DNA of 64,000 nt from Allobosea vaviloviae (lineage in GTDB: Bacteria > Pseudomonadota > Alphaproteobacteria > Rhizobiales > Beijerinckiaceae). Under the pieces are notes generated by a model, which saw only the letters and a program-made list of their open reading frames with translations, did no database searches and had not been told where the DNA came from. Of the stretch, positions 1 through 9,690 are shown piece by piece. Location of the stretch: positions 248,001 through 312,000 of the forward strand of contig NZ_LGSZ01000022.1 of assembly GCF_001298265.1 (NCBI RefSeq), read 5' to 3'. Position numbers and translations under genes: made by a program. Every line of letters starts with the position of its first letter. The first letter of the stretch is position 1.

Positions 1-324
1 ACAATGAACCAGGCGACGACCGCGACCGTCGAGGCGATCACGGGAATCCGCGACATGATCGGCGACCTCAGCGAGGCCGTCAGGCGTTCGGCCGAGACGA
101 TGCGGCGCCAGCACGGCGTGACGCATGCCATCGTCTCCGATGTCGGCATGGCGACGAGCGAATTCAGCCGCATCGGTGAGGCGACCAGCCTTGTTTCCAC
201 CGCGTCGCAGCAGACCTCGGATGCCGCCGAAGCCGTATCGAGGGCGTCCAGCGAACTCACGCAACTCGCCCACTCGCTCAAATCGCGCGTCGCGGACTTC
301 ATCGTGCAGGTCCGCGCGGCTTAA
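1..324 (+). CDS. Methyl-accepting chemotaxis protein, C-terminal end (partial)
   Basis: The reading frame is open from the first base, so the true start lies outside the window; about 107 codons are visible. The protein is a heptad-rich, Ala/Ser/Glu-rich helix with repeated phrases such as [18 protein letters not shown], ending in [11 protein letters not shown]. This is the usual C-terminal end of a chemoreceptor signalling coiled coil. The hairpin tip that binds CheA and CheW is not present, so the fragment cannot show which ligand is sensed. It ends 83 bases before coaD on the same strand. A non-chemotaxis coiled-coil sensor with a similar tail is possible. Confidence 0.7.
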   Translation, partial: TMNQATTATVEAITGIRDMIGDLSEAVRRSAETMRRQHGVTHAIVSDVGMATSEFSRIGEATSLVSTASQQTSDAAEAVSRASSELTQLAHSLKSRVADFIVQVRAA

Positions 325-407
325 GGCCGAGCGCGCAGCCCAGGCCGAGCGCGCGCAGGCTTTGTACCTGTCGCTTGTCGCGCGCCGGGCCAGCGTTTAA
401 CGCTGGC

Positions 408-911
408 ATGATGACACGCACCGCTTTCTACACCGGCTCCTTCGATCCCGTCACGAATGGCCATGCCGACGTCATCGCCGGGGCCGCGACGCTTTGCGAC
501 CGGCTCGTGCTGGCAATCGGAGTCCACCCCGGCAAGGCGCCGCTGCTCGACGCGAACCAGCGCGGGGACCTCCTGCGCGAGGTCGCCGCGCCGCTGCTGG
601 CGGGGACGGGCGCTGCGCTCGACGTCGTGACCTTCGACGATCTTGCGGTCGATGCGGCGCGCCGCGCTGGTGCCACCATCATCATCCGTGGTCTGCGCGA
701 CGGCTCCGATCTCGACTACGAGATGCAGATGGCCGGCATGAATGCGGTGATGGCACCCGACATCCAGACGGTCTTCCTGCCGGCGTCCCCGGCTGTCCGA
801 CACATCACCGCGACGCTCGTGCGCCAGATCGCCGCGATGGGGGGCGACGTCACAGCCTTCGTCCCCGCCGCCGTGCTGCCGGCGCTCAAGGCCCGATTCG
901 CGCAGCGCTGA
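408..911 (+). CDS. coaD: Pantetheine-phosphate adenylyltransferase (CoaD)
   Basis: Transfers AMP from ATP to 4'-phosphopantetheine, the fourth step of coenzyme A synthesis, in the cytoplasm. The 167-residue length matches the family. The nucleotidyltransferase signature [11 protein letters not shown] lies at residues 9-19, with H19 as the expected catalytic histidine of the HxGH-type motif. A conserved [20 protein letters not shown] segment follows near residue 93, and [10 protein letters not shown] matches the ISSTxVR motif near the C-terminus. Two adjacent ATG codons (408 and 411) both fit; a TTG at 375 would add eleven residues not seen in the family. The gene appears monocistronic, with proS 132 bases downstream. 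Confidence 0.95.
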   Translation: MMTRTAFYTGSFDPVTNGHADVIAGAATLCDRLVLAIGVHPGKAPLLDANQRGDLLREVAAPLLAGTGAALDVVTFDDLAVDAARRAGATIIIRGLRDGSDLDYEMQMAGMNAVMAPDIQTVFLPASPAVRHITATLVRQIAAMGGDVTAFVPAAVLPALKARFAQR

Positions 912-1043
912 CGCCGGGTTTGTCCCGGCCTCGTTCACATCCCGCGGATTTTGGTTTGCATTTTACCCGGAGCGATGGTGTCTCTGGGACCAAGTGACTC
1001 GATGCGCCAGCCGCCGTGCATCGCCCCCCATTCGAGTTTGTCC

Positions 1044-2375
1044 ATGCGCCTCTCCCGCTATTTCCTGCCGATCCTGCGCGACACGCCCAAGGAAGCCGAA
1101 ATCGTTTCTCACCGGCTGATGCTGCGCGCCGGGATGATCCGTCAGCAATCGGCCGGCATCTATTCCTGGCTGCCGCTCGGCCTGCGGGTGCTCAACAAGA
1201 TCAGCAATGTCGTGCGCGAGGAGCAGAACCGCTCGGGTGCGATCGAGATCCTGATGCCGACGGTCCAGTCCGCCGATCTCTGGCGCGAGAGCGGGCGCTA
1301 CGACGCCTATGGCAAGGAGATGCTGCGCATCAAGGACCGGCACGACCGCGAGATGCTCTACGGACCGACCAACGAGGAGATGGTCACCGACATCTTCCGG
1401 TCCTATGTGAAGTCGTACAAGGACTTGCCGCTGAACCTCTACCACATCCAGTGGAAGTTCCGCGACGAGGTCCGCCCCCGCTTCGGCGTGATGCGCGGCC
1501 GCGAGTTCCTGATGAAGGACGCCTATTCGTTCGACGTCGACCAGGAGTCGGCTCGCCACGCCTATAACCGCATGTTCACCGCCTATCTACGCACCTTCGC
1601 CAGGCTTGGCCTGAAGGCGATCCCGATGCGGGCCGATACGGGTCCGATCGGCGGCGACCTCAGCCACGAGTTCATCGTGCTGGCCTCCACCGGCGAGAGC
1701 GAGGTCTTCTGCCACAAGGACTATCTTGATTTCGAAACGCCCGCGGTCGACACCGATTTCGACAGCGTCGAGGGGCTGAAGGGCATCGTCGACAAGTGGA
1801 CGAGCCTCTATGCCGCTACCGAGGAGATGCACGACAAGCCTGCCTACGACGCCATTCCCGCAGACAAGCAGCTCTCGGCGCGCGGCATCGAGGTCGGCCA
1901 CATCTTCTATTTCGGTACCAAGTACTCGGAGCCCATGGGCGCGACCGTGCAGGGGCCGGACGGCCAGAACGCGCCCGTCCACATGGGGTCCTACGGCATC
2001 GGCCCCAGCCGCCTGGTCGCGGCCCTGATCGAGGCCGGCCATGACGACGCCGGCATCGTCTGGCCCGACGAAATCGCGCCCTTCGATGTTGCGGTCCTCA
2101 ACCTCAAGGCCGGCGACGCGGCCACCGACGGCGCCTGCGAGCAGCTCTACGCCTCGCTACTGGCGAAGGGCTATGACGCGCTCTACGACGACACCGATGC
2201 GCGGCCGGGCGGAAAATTCGCCACTGCCGACCTGATCGGCGTGCCCTGGCAGATCATCGTCGGCCCCAAGGGGCTGGCCGAGGGCAAGGTCGAGATCAAG
2301 CGTCGCGCCGGTGGCGAACGCGAACTCGTCTCGCTGGAGGCGGCGCTGGATCGCTTCAAGGGCAAGGCGGCGTGA
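1044..2375 (+). CDS. proS: Prolyl-tRNA synthetase (short alphaproteobacterial type)
   Basis: Charges tRNA-Pro with proline. The 443 residues contain the class II motifs: motif 2 as [17 protein letters not shown] from about residue 139, and motif 3 as GSYGIGPSR near residue 315. The anticodon-binding domain follows ([20 protein letters not shown]). The length is that of the short bacterial form, which lacks the roughly 180-residue editing insertion of E. coli ProS. I chose the ATG at 1044 because [19 protein letters not shown] is the usual N-terminus; the frame is open back to 951. The stop overlaps the GTG start of lolC by four bases, so proS-lolC-lolD is probably one transcript. Confidence 0.95.
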   Translation: MRLSRYFLPILRDTPKEAEIVSHRLMLRAGMIRQQSAGIYSWLPLGLRVLNKISNVVREEQNRSGAIEILMPTVQSADLWRESGRYDAYGKEMLRIKDRHDREMLYGPTNEEMVTDIFRSYVKSYKDLPLNLYHIQWKFRDEVRPRFGVMRGREFLMKDAYSFDVDQESARHAYNRMFTAYLRTFARLGLKAIPMRADTGPIGGDLSHEFIVLASTGESEVFCHKDYLDFETPAVDTDFDSVEGLKGIVDKWTSLYAATEEMHDKPAYDAIPADKQLSARGIEVGHIFYFGTKYSEPMGATVQGPDGQNAPVHMGSYGIGPSRLVAALIEAGHDDAGIVWPDEIAPFDVAVLNLKAGDAATDGACEQLYASLLAKGYDALYDDTDARPGGKFATADLIGVPWQIIVGPKGLAEGKVEIKRRAGGERELVSLEAALDRFKGKAA

Positions 2376-3670
2376 GCGTCGCAACCGGCGTGGAGCCGCC
2401 CAGCAAAGCCCCGACGGGCACGCGCCCCTTCGCCGGCTTCGAATGGCTGCTGGCCGGACGCTATCTGCGCACACGCCGTCGCGAGGGCTTCGTCTCGGTC
2501 ATCGCCGGCTTTTCCTTCCTCGGTATCCTGCTCGGCGTCGCCACGCTGATCATCGTGATGTCGGTGATGAACGGCTTCCGCAAGGAGCTGCTGGAGAAGA
2601 TCGTCGGCGTGAACGGCCACATCTTCGCGACGCCGATCGATCGTCCGCTCGACGATTACGACGTCGTCTCGCAGCGGCTGCGCTCGATTCCTGGCATCAG
2701 GCTCGCCATTCCGCTGGTGGAAGGGCAGGCGCTGGCCTCCTCGCAGACCGGCAATGGCGGCGTGCTGGTGCGCGGCATCCGCGAGGCCGACATCAAGGCG
2801 ATCCCCTTCATCGGCGGCAACATCAAGTCGGGCTCGCTCGACGGCTTCGACGGAACCCCGGGCGTCGCCATCGGTCGCAGGCTCGCCAATTCGCTCGGCA
2901 TCCAGGCCGGTGATTCGATGACGCTGGTCTCGCCGCAGGGCGCCGCCACGCCTTTCGGCACGGCGCCGCGCATCAAGGCCTATCCGGTCAAGGCGATCTT
3001 CGAGATCGGCATGACCGAGTTCGACGGCAGCTTCGTCTACATGCCGCTCATCGAGGCCCAGGCCTATTTCAACCGCGACGGCGATGTGAACGTCATCGAG
3101 ATCTTCGTCGACAATCCCGACAAGACGCAAAGCGTGCGCGATGCGATCGAGGCCGACGCACCGCGACCGCTCGTGCTCTCCGACTGGCGCCAACGCAACC
3201 GCAGCTTCTTCAATGCGCTCGAGGTCGAGCGCAACGTCATGTTCATCATCCTGACCCTGATCGTGCTCGTCGCGGCGCTGAACATCGTTTCCGGGCTGAT
3301 CATGCTGGTGAAGGACAAGACTGCCGACATTGCCATCATGCGCACGATGGGGGCGACCAGCGGCACGGTGCTGCGCGTCTTCCTGATCACCGGCGCGGCG
3401 ATCGGCGTCTTCGGTACGCTGGCGGGGCTGGGGCTCGGCGTCGTCTTCGCCAAGAACATCAAGTCGATCATGGCCTCGCTGAACTGGCTCACCGGCGCCA
3501 ATCTCTGGGACCCGACCGTGCGCTTCCTCAGCGACATCCCTTCCGTCATCGACTGGGGCGACGTCGTCAGCGTCGTCGCGATGGCGCTGACCCTGTCGCT
3601 GCTGGCAACTCTCTATCCAGCCTGGAAGGCGGCGCGGCTCGACCCCGTCCAGGCTCTCAGGATGGGGTGA
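2372..3670 (+). CDS. lolC: Lipoprotein-releasing ABC transporter permease (LolC/LolE family)
   Basis: Inner-membrane permease that, with LolD, extracts mature lipoproteins for transfer to LolA and the outer membrane. The 432 residues show the MacB/FtsX-like plan: one N-terminal membrane helix (about 41-70), a large periplasmic domain, and three C-terminal helices (about 289-314, 336-360 and 398-422). It ends in the typical [18 protein letters not shown]. Only one permease gene accompanies lolD here; alphaproteobacteria usually have a single LolC/E-type subunit that is thought to work as a homodimer, so the LolC name is approximate. The GTG start overlaps proS by four bases. Confidence 0.92.
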   Translation: MSVATGVEPPSKAPTGTRPFAGFEWLLAGRYLRTRRREGFVSVIAGFSFLGILLGVATLIIVMSVMNGFRKELLEKIVGVNGHIFATPIDRPLDDYDVVSQRLRSIPGIRLAIPLVEGQALASSQTGNGGVLVRGIREADIKAIPFIGGNIKSGSLDGFDGTPGVAIGRRLANSLGIQAGDSMTLVSPQGAATPFGTAPRIKAYPVKAIFEIGMTEFDGSFVYMPLIEAQAYFNRDGDVNVIEIFVDNPDKTQSVRDAIEADAPRPLVLSDWRQRNRSFFNALEVERNVMFIILTLIVLVAALNIVSGLIMLVKDKTADIAIMRTMGATSGTVLRVFLITGAAIGVFGTLAGLGLGVVFAKNIKSIMASLNWLTGANLWDPTVRFLSDIPSVIDWGDVVSVVAMALTLSLLATLYPAWKAARLDPVQALRMG

Positions 3671-3675
3671 GGTCC

Positions 3676-4374
3676 ATGTCCGACGCTGCGCCCCGCGAGA
3701 CACCGGCGCTCTTCCTCTCCCAGGTCGAGCGCCATTACCCCCAGACCGACGCTCCGCTGGAGATCCTGCGCAAGGCGGATTTCGCCCTGTGGCCGGGAGA
3801 ACTCGTCGCGCTCGTCGCACCGTCAGGCACCGGCAAGTCGACCCTGCTGCACGTCGCTGGCCTGCTCGAGAAGCCCGATGGCGGCGAGGTCTTCATCGGT
3901 GGCCTGCCGACGGCCAAATTGGACGACAAGGGCCGCACGCGCCTGCGCCGGACCGAGATCGGCTTCGTCTACCAGGCCCATCACCTGCTGCCGGAATTCA
4001 CGGCGCTGGAGAACGTCGTCATGCCCCAGCGCATCCGCGGCCTCGCCAAGGGGCTGGCGGAGGAGAGGGCGGCCGAACTCCTGACCTTCCTCGGCCTCGG
4101 CGAGCGGCTCGACCATCTGCCGGGCGAACTCTCCGGCGGCGAGCAGCAGCGTGTCGCCATCGGCCGGGCTGTCGCCAACACGCCGCGCCTGCTGCTCGCC
4201 GACGAGCCGACAGGGAACCTCGATCCGCACACCTCACTGCACGTCTTCTCCACGCTGGTCGCGCTGGCGCGGGCATCAGGGCTGGCGGCGCTGATCGCGA
4301 CCCATAATCTCGATCTCGCGCGCCGGATGGATCGTCAGGTGACGATCCGCGACGGCCTGGTGGTGCCTCTCTGA
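3676..4374 (+). CDS. lolD: Lipoprotein-releasing ABC transporter ATP-binding protein LolD
   Basis: Cytoplasmic ATPase that powers lipoprotein release by the adjacent LolC/E permease. The 232 residues contain Walker [10 protein letters not shown] (48-56), the Q-loop [11 protein letters not shown], the ABC signature LSGGEQQR (from 152), Walker B LLLADEPT (about 173-180) and the H-loop histidine in IATHN. The ATG at 3676 follows lolC closely; a GTG at 3667 overlapping the lolC stop would add three residues and cannot be excluded. No neighbouring gene continues the operon: a 164-base gap with a separate small gene follows. Confidence 0.94.
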   Translation: MSDAAPRETPALFLSQVERHYPQTDAPLEILRKADFALWPGELVALVAPSGTGKSTLLHVAGLLEKPDGGEVFIGGLPTAKLDDKGRTRLRRTEIGFVYQAHHLLPEFTALENVVMPQRIRGLAKGLAEERAAELLTFLGLGERLDHLPGELSGGEQQRVAIGRAVANTPRLLLADEPTGNLDPHTSLHVFSTLVALARASGLAALIATHNLDLARRMDRQVTIRDGLVVPL

Positions 4375-4538
4375 GGGCTGCCGCCCGCGACGTCTCCGAG
4401 GGCGCAGCCGCGACGTCCCGACGCGATTCATTGATCGTTAACCGCGCTTGACATGCGTGCCATGCAATTGACGCAAAGACATTGACGAGAACAAAACATG
4501 AACTAATTTGAACATATCAAAAACACGAGGAGATGGTC

Positions 4539-4649
4539 ATGATCGTAGCGCGCAAATTGGCTGCCGGTATCGCGGAGATTGCATCGCTTGGGATCTTCCT
4601 CGGCATGATCTGGGTCTGGGCGGCGCTGCTCTCGGCACCCAACGTCTGA
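4539..4649 (+). CDS. Small single-pass membrane protein, 36 residues, function unknown
   Basis: An ATG at 4539 follows a strong ribosome-binding site (GAGGAG, 4527-4532) at good spacing and opens a 36-codon frame ending at a TGA at 4647. The product starts MIVARKLAAGIAEIASLG and continues with a strongly hydrophobic stretch (IFLGMIWVWAALLSAP). This predicts one membrane helix with a short positively charged cytoplasmic N-terminus. Upstream are three TTGAC repeats (4448, 4468 and 4482), any of which could serve as a -35 element, though no convincing -10 is seen. An in-frame ATG at 4533 abuts the Shine-Dalgarno and is less likely. I do not recognise a named family. It lies alone between lolD and dnaE. 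Confidence 0.6.
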   Translation: MIVARKLAAGIAEIASLGIFLGMIWVWAALLSAPNV

Positions 4650-4734
4650 TCATCCACAGCGTGGCGATCGGCGTCGTGGACGTCGGAGCCTGCCCCGCTC
4701 CATAAAGGCCCTGAAGGCGACGGATCGAGTCGCG

Positions 4735-7700
4735 ATGGGCAGCGCAGGGCGGATGATGACACGGCAACCGGACGACGCGCGCATCCTGTCCGAGGTCGGC
4801 TTCGTCCATCTCCATGTCCATTCGAGCTATTCGCTGCTCGAAGGTGCCCTGATGGTCGGGACGCTGGCCAAGATGGCCGCCGCCGACGGCCAGCCGGCAC
4901 TGGCGCTGACCGACACCAACAACCTGTTCGGCGCTCTCGAATTCTCCGAGAAGCTCGTCGGTGTCGGCGTCCAGCCGATCGTCGGCGTCCAGCTCTCGGT
5001 CGATTTCGCGGATGAGGCCGAGGGCAGTCGCAAGACCCTCCAGCAGGTGCCGCCGCATCTCGTCCTGCTCGCGATGAACGAGATCGGCTACGGCAATCTG
5101 ATGAAGCTTGTCACGGAGGCCGCGCTCGCCAGCGGCGGCTCGGGCCAGCCGATCTCGAACCTGCAGCGGCTCGCCTCCCATCACGAGGGGCTGATCGCGC
5201 TCACTGGCGGCCATGGCGGGCCGGTCGATCTCGCACTTCGCAACGGCCAGATGCCGCAGGCGCGCAGCCGGCTTGCGGCACTGTCGGCCATCTTTGGCGA
5301 CCGGCTCTATGTCGAGGTCCAGCGCCATGGCGGGGATGGCGATGCCGCCGTCGAGGCGCATCTGCTCGCGCTCGCCTATGAGTCCGACCTCGCGATCGTC
5401 GCGACCAACGAACCCTTCTTCGCCAAGCCCGCCGATTACGACGCCCATGACGCGTTGCTCGCCGTCGCCGCCGGACGTCTCGTCTCGGATGGCGAGCGCC
5501 GCCGGGTGACGCCGGAGCATTATTTCGCCAGCCGGGCCGAGATGAAGCGCCGCTTCGCTGATCTGCCCGAGGCGCTGGCGGCCACTGTCGAGATCGCGAT
5601 GCGCTGCATCTGGCGCGTCGGCCTGCGCAAGCCGATCCTGCCACGCTTCGGCGAGGCGGGCCGCGACGAGGCGGAGGAACTGGAGACGCAGGCAAAGGCC
5701 GGTCTCGTGGCACGGCTCGCCAAGCACGGCCCGGCGTCGGGATACACGGTCGAGCAGTACGAGAAGCGTCTCGATTTCGAGCTCTCGATCATCACCCGGA
5801 TGAAGTTCCCGGGCTACTTCCTGATCGTCGCCGACTTCATCAAATGGGCCAAGGACCACGACATTCCCGTCGGTCCCGGTCGTGGCTCGGGCGCGGGCTC
5901 TCTCGTCGCCTATGCGCTGACGATCACCGACGTCGATCCGCTGCGCTTCGGCCTTCTGTTCGAGCGCTTCCTCAATCCCGACCGCGTCTCGATGCCGGAC
6001 TTCGACATCGACTTCTGCCAGAACCGGCGTGAAGAGGTGATCGAGTACGTCAAGCATCGCTATGGCGAGGGGCGCGTGGCCCAGATCATCACCTTCGGCA
6101 CGCTGCTCGCGCGCGGCGTGCTGCGCGACGTCGGCCGCGTTCTGGAGATGCCCTACGGCCAGGTCGACCGGCTGACCAAGCTCGTGCCGCAGAACCCGGC
6201 CAAGCCGATCTCGCTCAAGGACGCCATCGAGGGCGAGCCGAAGCTGCAGCAAGCGGCGGAGGAGGAGCCGATCGTCGCGCGCCTGCTCGAAATCGGCCAG
6301 AAGTTGGAAGGCCTGCATCGACACGCCTCGACCCATGCGGCGGGCGTCGTCATCGGCGACAGGCCGCTGGAAGAACTCGTGGCGCTCTCGGTCGATCCGC
6401 GCACCGGCATGCGCGTTACCCAGTTCAACATGAAATGGGTCGAGCAGGCCGGGCTGGTGAAGTTCGACTTCCTCGGCCTCAAGACCCTGACGACGCTGGC
6501 GACAGCGGTGAAGCTGATCGCCCAGCGCGGCATCGCGATCGATCTGGCGAGCCTGCCCTTCGACGATCCCAAGAGCTACGAGATGCTGGCGCGCGGCGAG
6601 GTCGTTGGCGTGTTCCAGGTGGAAAGCGCGGGCATGCGCCGGGCGCTGGTCGAGATGAAGGCCGACCGGATCGAGGATTTGATCGCGCTCGTCGCGCTCT
6701 ACCGGCCGGGCCCGATGGACAACATCCCCAGCTATTGCCGCCGCAAGCTCGGGCTGGAAGAACCGACCTATCTCCATCCCAAGATGGAGCCGATCCTGTC
6801 GGAGACACATGGCATCATCGTCTACCAGGAGCAGGTGATGCAGGTGGCGCAGGCACTCTCGGGCTATTCGCTCGGCGAGGCGGACCTGCTGCGCCGCGCC
6901 ATGGGCAAGAAGATCAAGGCCGAGATGGACGCCCAGCGCGACCGCTTCGTGCGCGGAGCCGTCGAGGGCGGCATGACCAAGGACATCGCATCGGAGATCT
7001 TCGATCTTCTGGCGAAGTTCGCCGATTACGGCTTCAACAAGAGCCACGCGGCGGCCTACGCCGTCGTCGCCTTCCAGACCGCCTATCTCAAGGCCAATTA
7101 CCCGGTCGAGTTCCTCGCGGCCTCGATGACGCTCGACATGGGCAACACCGACAAGCTCTCGGAATTCCGCCGCGATGCCGAGCGCATGGGGATCAAGGTC
7201 CTGCCGCCCGCGATCAACCGCTCCGGCGTCGAGTTCGACGTGCATGAGGGCGCGATCCATTATGCGCTCGGCGCGATCAAGGGCGTCGGCACGGCGGCCG
7301 TCGAATCGGTCGTCGCCGCGCGGCGGGCAGGCGGCGATTTTCGGGACCTCGCCGATTTCGCCCGCCGCATCGACACCAGGCTGGTCAACCGCCGCACCAT
7401 TGAGGCCCTGATCGCGGCCGGCGCGATGGACGTGCTGGAGCCTGAACGCGCCCGTGCCATGGCCGCGATCGACGGCATGCTGGCGCTCTCGAACCGCACG
7501 CGCGACCAAGCCGCCGCGGGCCAATCCGATTTCTTCGGTAGCGGTGCGGCGCAGGAGGCCTTCCGTATCCCACCGGTCGAGCCCTGGGCCCCGGCCGAAC
7601 GCCTCAAGCGGGAGCACGACGCCGTCGGCTTCTTCCTGTCGGGCCATCCGCTCGACGATTACGAGCACGTGCTCAAGCGCTTGCGCGTGCAGCGCTTCGC

Positions 7701-8229
7701 CGACTTCGCGCAGATGGTGCGCGCCAACGGCACCGGCGTCGCCAAGGTCGCGGTCTCCGTCATCGACAAATCGGAGCGGCGGACGAAATCCGGCTCCAAG
7801 ATGGGCATCGTCAACCTCTCCGATCCCAGCGGCCAGTTCGAGGCGATCCTCTTCTCGGAAGCGTTGCAGCGCTACCGCGACCTGCTCGAGCCGGGCAGGG
7901 CGCTGGTCCTGCGCCTCTCGGCCGTGCTTGACGGCGACGATGTCCGCCCGCGCATCGAGGATGTCGAGGTGCTGGACGATCTCGCTGCGCGCCAGAAGCA
8001 GGATCTCCTGGTCTATCTGCGCGACGACAAGGCGCTGGCCTCCATCGCCGAGCGCGTCCGGCCACGGGGTGACGGCATCAAGGCCGACGGCAAGATCGCG
8101 CTGGTCATGATCCTCAACGACGGCGCCCAGGAGGTCGAGATCGAGCTGCCCGGCCGCTACCCGGTCAACCAGCAGATCGCCAATGCGGTCAGGGCGGCAC
8201 CGGGCGTGGTCAGCGTCGAGTTGCGCTGA
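4735..8229 (+). CDS. dnaE: DNA polymerase III subunit alpha
   Basis: Catalytic subunit of the replicative polymerase. The 1164 residues match the length of E. coli DnaE. An N-terminal PHP domain begins with FVHLHVHSSYSLLEGA (about 22-37). The catalytic palm has the metal-binding PDFDIDF motif near residue 421, followed by RREEVIEYVKHRYGEGRVAQ. DLLRRAMGKKIKAEM and FNKSHAAAYAVVAFQTAYL are also typical. A C-terminal OB fold (KMGIVNLSDPSGQFEAILF) precedes the tail. The start is one of three nearby ATG codons (4735, 4753, 4756). A decayed second copy of the last approximately 60 codons lies 1.2 kb downstream at 9407-9583. Confidence 0.97.
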   Translation: MGSAGRMMTRQPDDARILSEVGFVHLHVHSSYSLLEGALMVGTLAKMAAADGQPALALTDTNNLFGALEFSEKLVGVGVQPIVGVQLSVDFADEAEGSRKTLQQVPPHLVLLAMNEIGYGNLMKLVTEAALASGGSGQPISNLQRLASHHEGLIALTGGHGGPVDLALRNGQMPQARSRLAALSAIFGDRLYVEVQRHGGDGDAAVEAHLLALAYESDLAIVATNEPFFAKPADYDAHDALLAVAAGRLVSDGERRRVTPEHYFASRAEMKRRFADLPEALAATVEIAMRCIWRVGLRKPILPRFGEAGRDEAEELETQAKAGLVARLAKHGPASGYTVEQYEKRLDFELSIITRMKFPGYFLIVADFIKWAKDHDIPVGPGRGSGAGSLVAYALTITDVDPLRFGLLFERFLNPDRVSMPDFDIDFCQNRREEVIEYVKHRYGEGRVAQIITFGTLLARGVLRDVGRVLEMPYGQVDRLTKLVPQNPAKPISLKDAIEGEPKLQQAAEEEPIVARLLEIGQKLEGLHRHASTHAAGVVIGDRPLEELVALSVDPRTGMRVTQFNMKWVEQAGLVKFDFLGLKTLTTLATAVKLIAQRGIAIDLASLPFDDPKSYEMLARGEVVGVFQVESAGMRRALVEMKADRIEDLIALVALYRPGPMDNIPSYCRRKLGLEEPTYLHPKMEPILSETHGIIVYQEQVMQVAQALSGYSLGEADLLRRAMGKKIKAEMDAQRDRFVRGAVEGGMTKDIASEIFDLLAKFADYGFNKSHAAAYAVVAFQTAYLKANYPVEFLAASMTLDMGNTDKLSEFRRDAERMGIKVLPPAINRSGVEFDVHEGAIHYALGAIKGVGTAAVESVVAARRAGGDFRDLADFARRIDTRLVNRRTIEALIAAGAMDVLEPERARAMAAIDGMLALSNRTRDQAAAGQSDFFGSGAAQEAFRIPPVEPWAPAERLKREHDAVGFFLSGHPLDDYEHVLKRLRVQRFADFAQMVRANGTGVAKVAVSVIDKSERRTKSGSKMGIVNLSDPSGQFEAILFSEALQRYRDLLEPGRALVLRLSAVLDGDDVRPRIEDVEVLDDLAARQKQDLLVYLRDDKALASIAERVRPRGDGIKADGKIALVMILNDGAQEVEIELPGRYPVNQQIANAVRAAPGVVSVELR

Positions 8230-8272
8230 GCCCGGGCGGGGACGGGCTCGAGGCTGAATCGGGAGGCTGTCC

Positions 8273-8965
8273 GTGTCGCGATCCGAGCGCCTTCTCGATC
8301 TCGTCCAGGTGCTGCGCCGTCATCGTCGTCCGGTCAGCGGCCGCAGGCTCGCGCAGGAAACCGGCGTCAGCATCCGCACGCTCTACCGCGATATCGCGAC
8401 GCTGCAGGGGCAGGGCGCGCCGATCGAGGGCGAGCCCGGGCTGGGCTATGTGCTCAAGCCCGGCTTCATGCTGCCGCCGCTGATGTTCACCGAGGACGAG
8501 ATCGAGGCGCTGGTGCTCGGCTCCCGCTGGGTTGCCGAACGCGCCGATGATCGCCTCGGTGCGGCGGCCCGTGACGCCATTGCCAAGATCGCGGCGGTCC
8601 TGCCGGGGGATTTGCGTGACAGCACCGAGACCTCGGCGTTGATCGTCGGGCCCGGCACGTCGCTCGCCGGCGGCGACATCGACCTCGCAGCCGTGCGCAA
8701 GGCGATCCGGGCCGAGCGCAAGCTGTCGCTGGTCTATGCCGATGGCCGCGATGCGCGGACGCAGCGCACGATCTGGCCGTTCGCTCTGGGCTTCTTCGAC
8801 CATGTCCGCGTCGTGCTGGGCTGGTGCGAACTGCGCCAGGATTTTCGAAGCTTTCGCGCCGACCGGATTGCGACGATGACGCCATTGGACATCCGCTATC
8901 CGCGACGGCGTCAGGTTCTGCTGAAGGAGTGGCGCGAACGCGAGGGCATCCCGCCGCCTGCGTGA
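8273..8965 (+). CDS. YafY-type transcriptional regulator (HTH plus WYL domain)
   Basis: A 230-residue cytoplasmic DNA-binding protein. Residues 4-55 form a winged helix-turn-helix of the HTH_11/DeoR type (RLAQETGVSIRTLYRDIATL). The C-terminal half carries a WYL-type ligand-binding segment (IWPFALGFFDHVRVVLGW, then RSFRADRIATM). WYL proteins sense small ligands or nucleic acid. It begins with GTG 43 bases after dnaE and is followed 69 bases later by a VOC-fold gene. This pairing is common, so the regulator probably controls the VOC gene, which is inference. The pair sits between the intact dnaE terminus and a dnaE remnant. Confidence 0.85.
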   Translation: MSRSERLLDLVQVLRRHRRPVSGRRLAQETGVSIRTLYRDIATLQGQGAPIEGEPGLGYVLKPGFMLPPLMFTEDEIEALVLGSRWVAERADDRLGAAARDAIAKIAAVLPGDLRDSTETSALIVGPGTSLAGGDIDLAAVRKAIRAERKLSLVYADGRDARTQRTIWPFALGFFDHVRVVLGWCELRQDFRSFRADRIATMTPLDIRYPRRRQVLLKEWREREGIPPPA

Positions 8966-9034
8966 TCGACGCTGCCGGAAATTGGCAGCATCTGATTCTA
9001 GTCTCTCCGCATCACAACCCAGCAGGAGAGACCC

Positions 9035-9406
9035 ATGTTCGACGCCCATTTCGTGCTTCTTTATGTCGACAGCCCCGCCGCGAGCGCGCGCTTCTATGCC
9101 GCTTTGCTCGGGCGCGAGCCGATCGAGGAATCGCCGACCTTCGCGATGCTTTCATTGCCCTCGGGCCTCATGCTCGGCCTCTGGTCGCGCCACACCGTCG
9201 AGCCGGCCGCCAAGGCCGCGGGCGGCGGAGCCGAGATCGCCATGACGGTGTCGGATGCCGCCACGGTCGATGCGACGCATGCCGACTGGATCGCGCGCGG
9301 CCTCTCGATCCTGCAGGCCCCCACGGACCTCGATTTCGGCCGGACCTTCGTGGCGCTCGATCCAGACGGCCACAGGCTACGTGTCTTCTGCCCTTCGCAA
9401 GGGTGA
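9035..9406 (+). CDS. VOC (glyoxalase/bleomycin-resistance fold) family protein
   Basis: A 123-residue single-domain VOC protein. The two beta-alpha-beta-beta-beta modules begin at HFVLLYVDSPAASARFYAAL and AEIAMTVSDAATVDATHADW, and it ends in the family-typical FVALDPDGHRLRVFCP. Members include glyoxalases, dioxygenases and drug-binding proteins, and this sequence does not decide among them. The start has an excellent AGGAGA ribosome-binding site six bases upstream. It is probably the target or partner of the upstream YafY-type regulator. Homology to the dnaE 3' end begins directly after its stop codon. Confidence 0.85.
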   Translation: MFDAHFVLLYVDSPAASARFYAALLGREPIEESPTFAMLSLPSGLMLGLWSRHTVEPAAKAAGGGAEIAMTVSDAATVDATHADWIARGLSILQAPTDLDFGRTFVALDPDGHRLRVFCPSQG

Positions 9407-9583
9407 CCGGCCCCCGGGGCCGGGCGACGTTCTGGAGGCCGAGGGTAAGGTTGCCGTGGTGATGATCGTCAATCACGGCGCCCGGAGGTCGAGATCGAGC
9501 TGCCCGGCCGCCACCTGGTCAACCAGCAGATCGCCGATGCAGTGCGGGCGGCGCCGGGCGTCGTGAGTGCGGGGTTGCGCTGA
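9407..9583 (+). pseudogene. Decayed duplicate of the dnaE 3' end
   Basis: The last 146 bases (9438-9583) align with the end of dnaE (8083-8229), including the shared terminal TTGCGCTGA. I count about 24 differences by hand, near 84% identity. Weaker similarity extends back to the VOC stop codon. One base is missing near 9484 (GCGCCCGGAGG against GCGCCCAGGAGG), which shifts the frame. Repairing it gives EVEIELPGRHLVNQQIADAV, against EVEIELPGRYPVNQQIANAV in DnaE. There is no start or upstream dnaE sequence, so this is a remnant. The divergence is too high for an assembly duplication; it looks like the end of another dnaE allele left by recombination. Confidence 0.85.
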
Positions 9584-9690
9584 AATCGCCTGCTCCGCCC
9601 TTGTGCGGGGCAGCCGGCAATGCATTCTGACGGAGAGACGTCCGGTTCTGCCACCATGGCGGGCCGCGACGTCGATGCCGGGGGGCAGCC

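Noticed and set aside
4537-7668. A very long open frame on the minus strand opposite dnaE (about 1040 codons), and similar long antisense frames opposite lolC, bamA and secD
   Set aside because: They mirror the third-position GC bias of the sense genes, have Arg/Asp/Gln/His-rich low-complexity products, and lack recognisable domains or good ribosome-binding sites.
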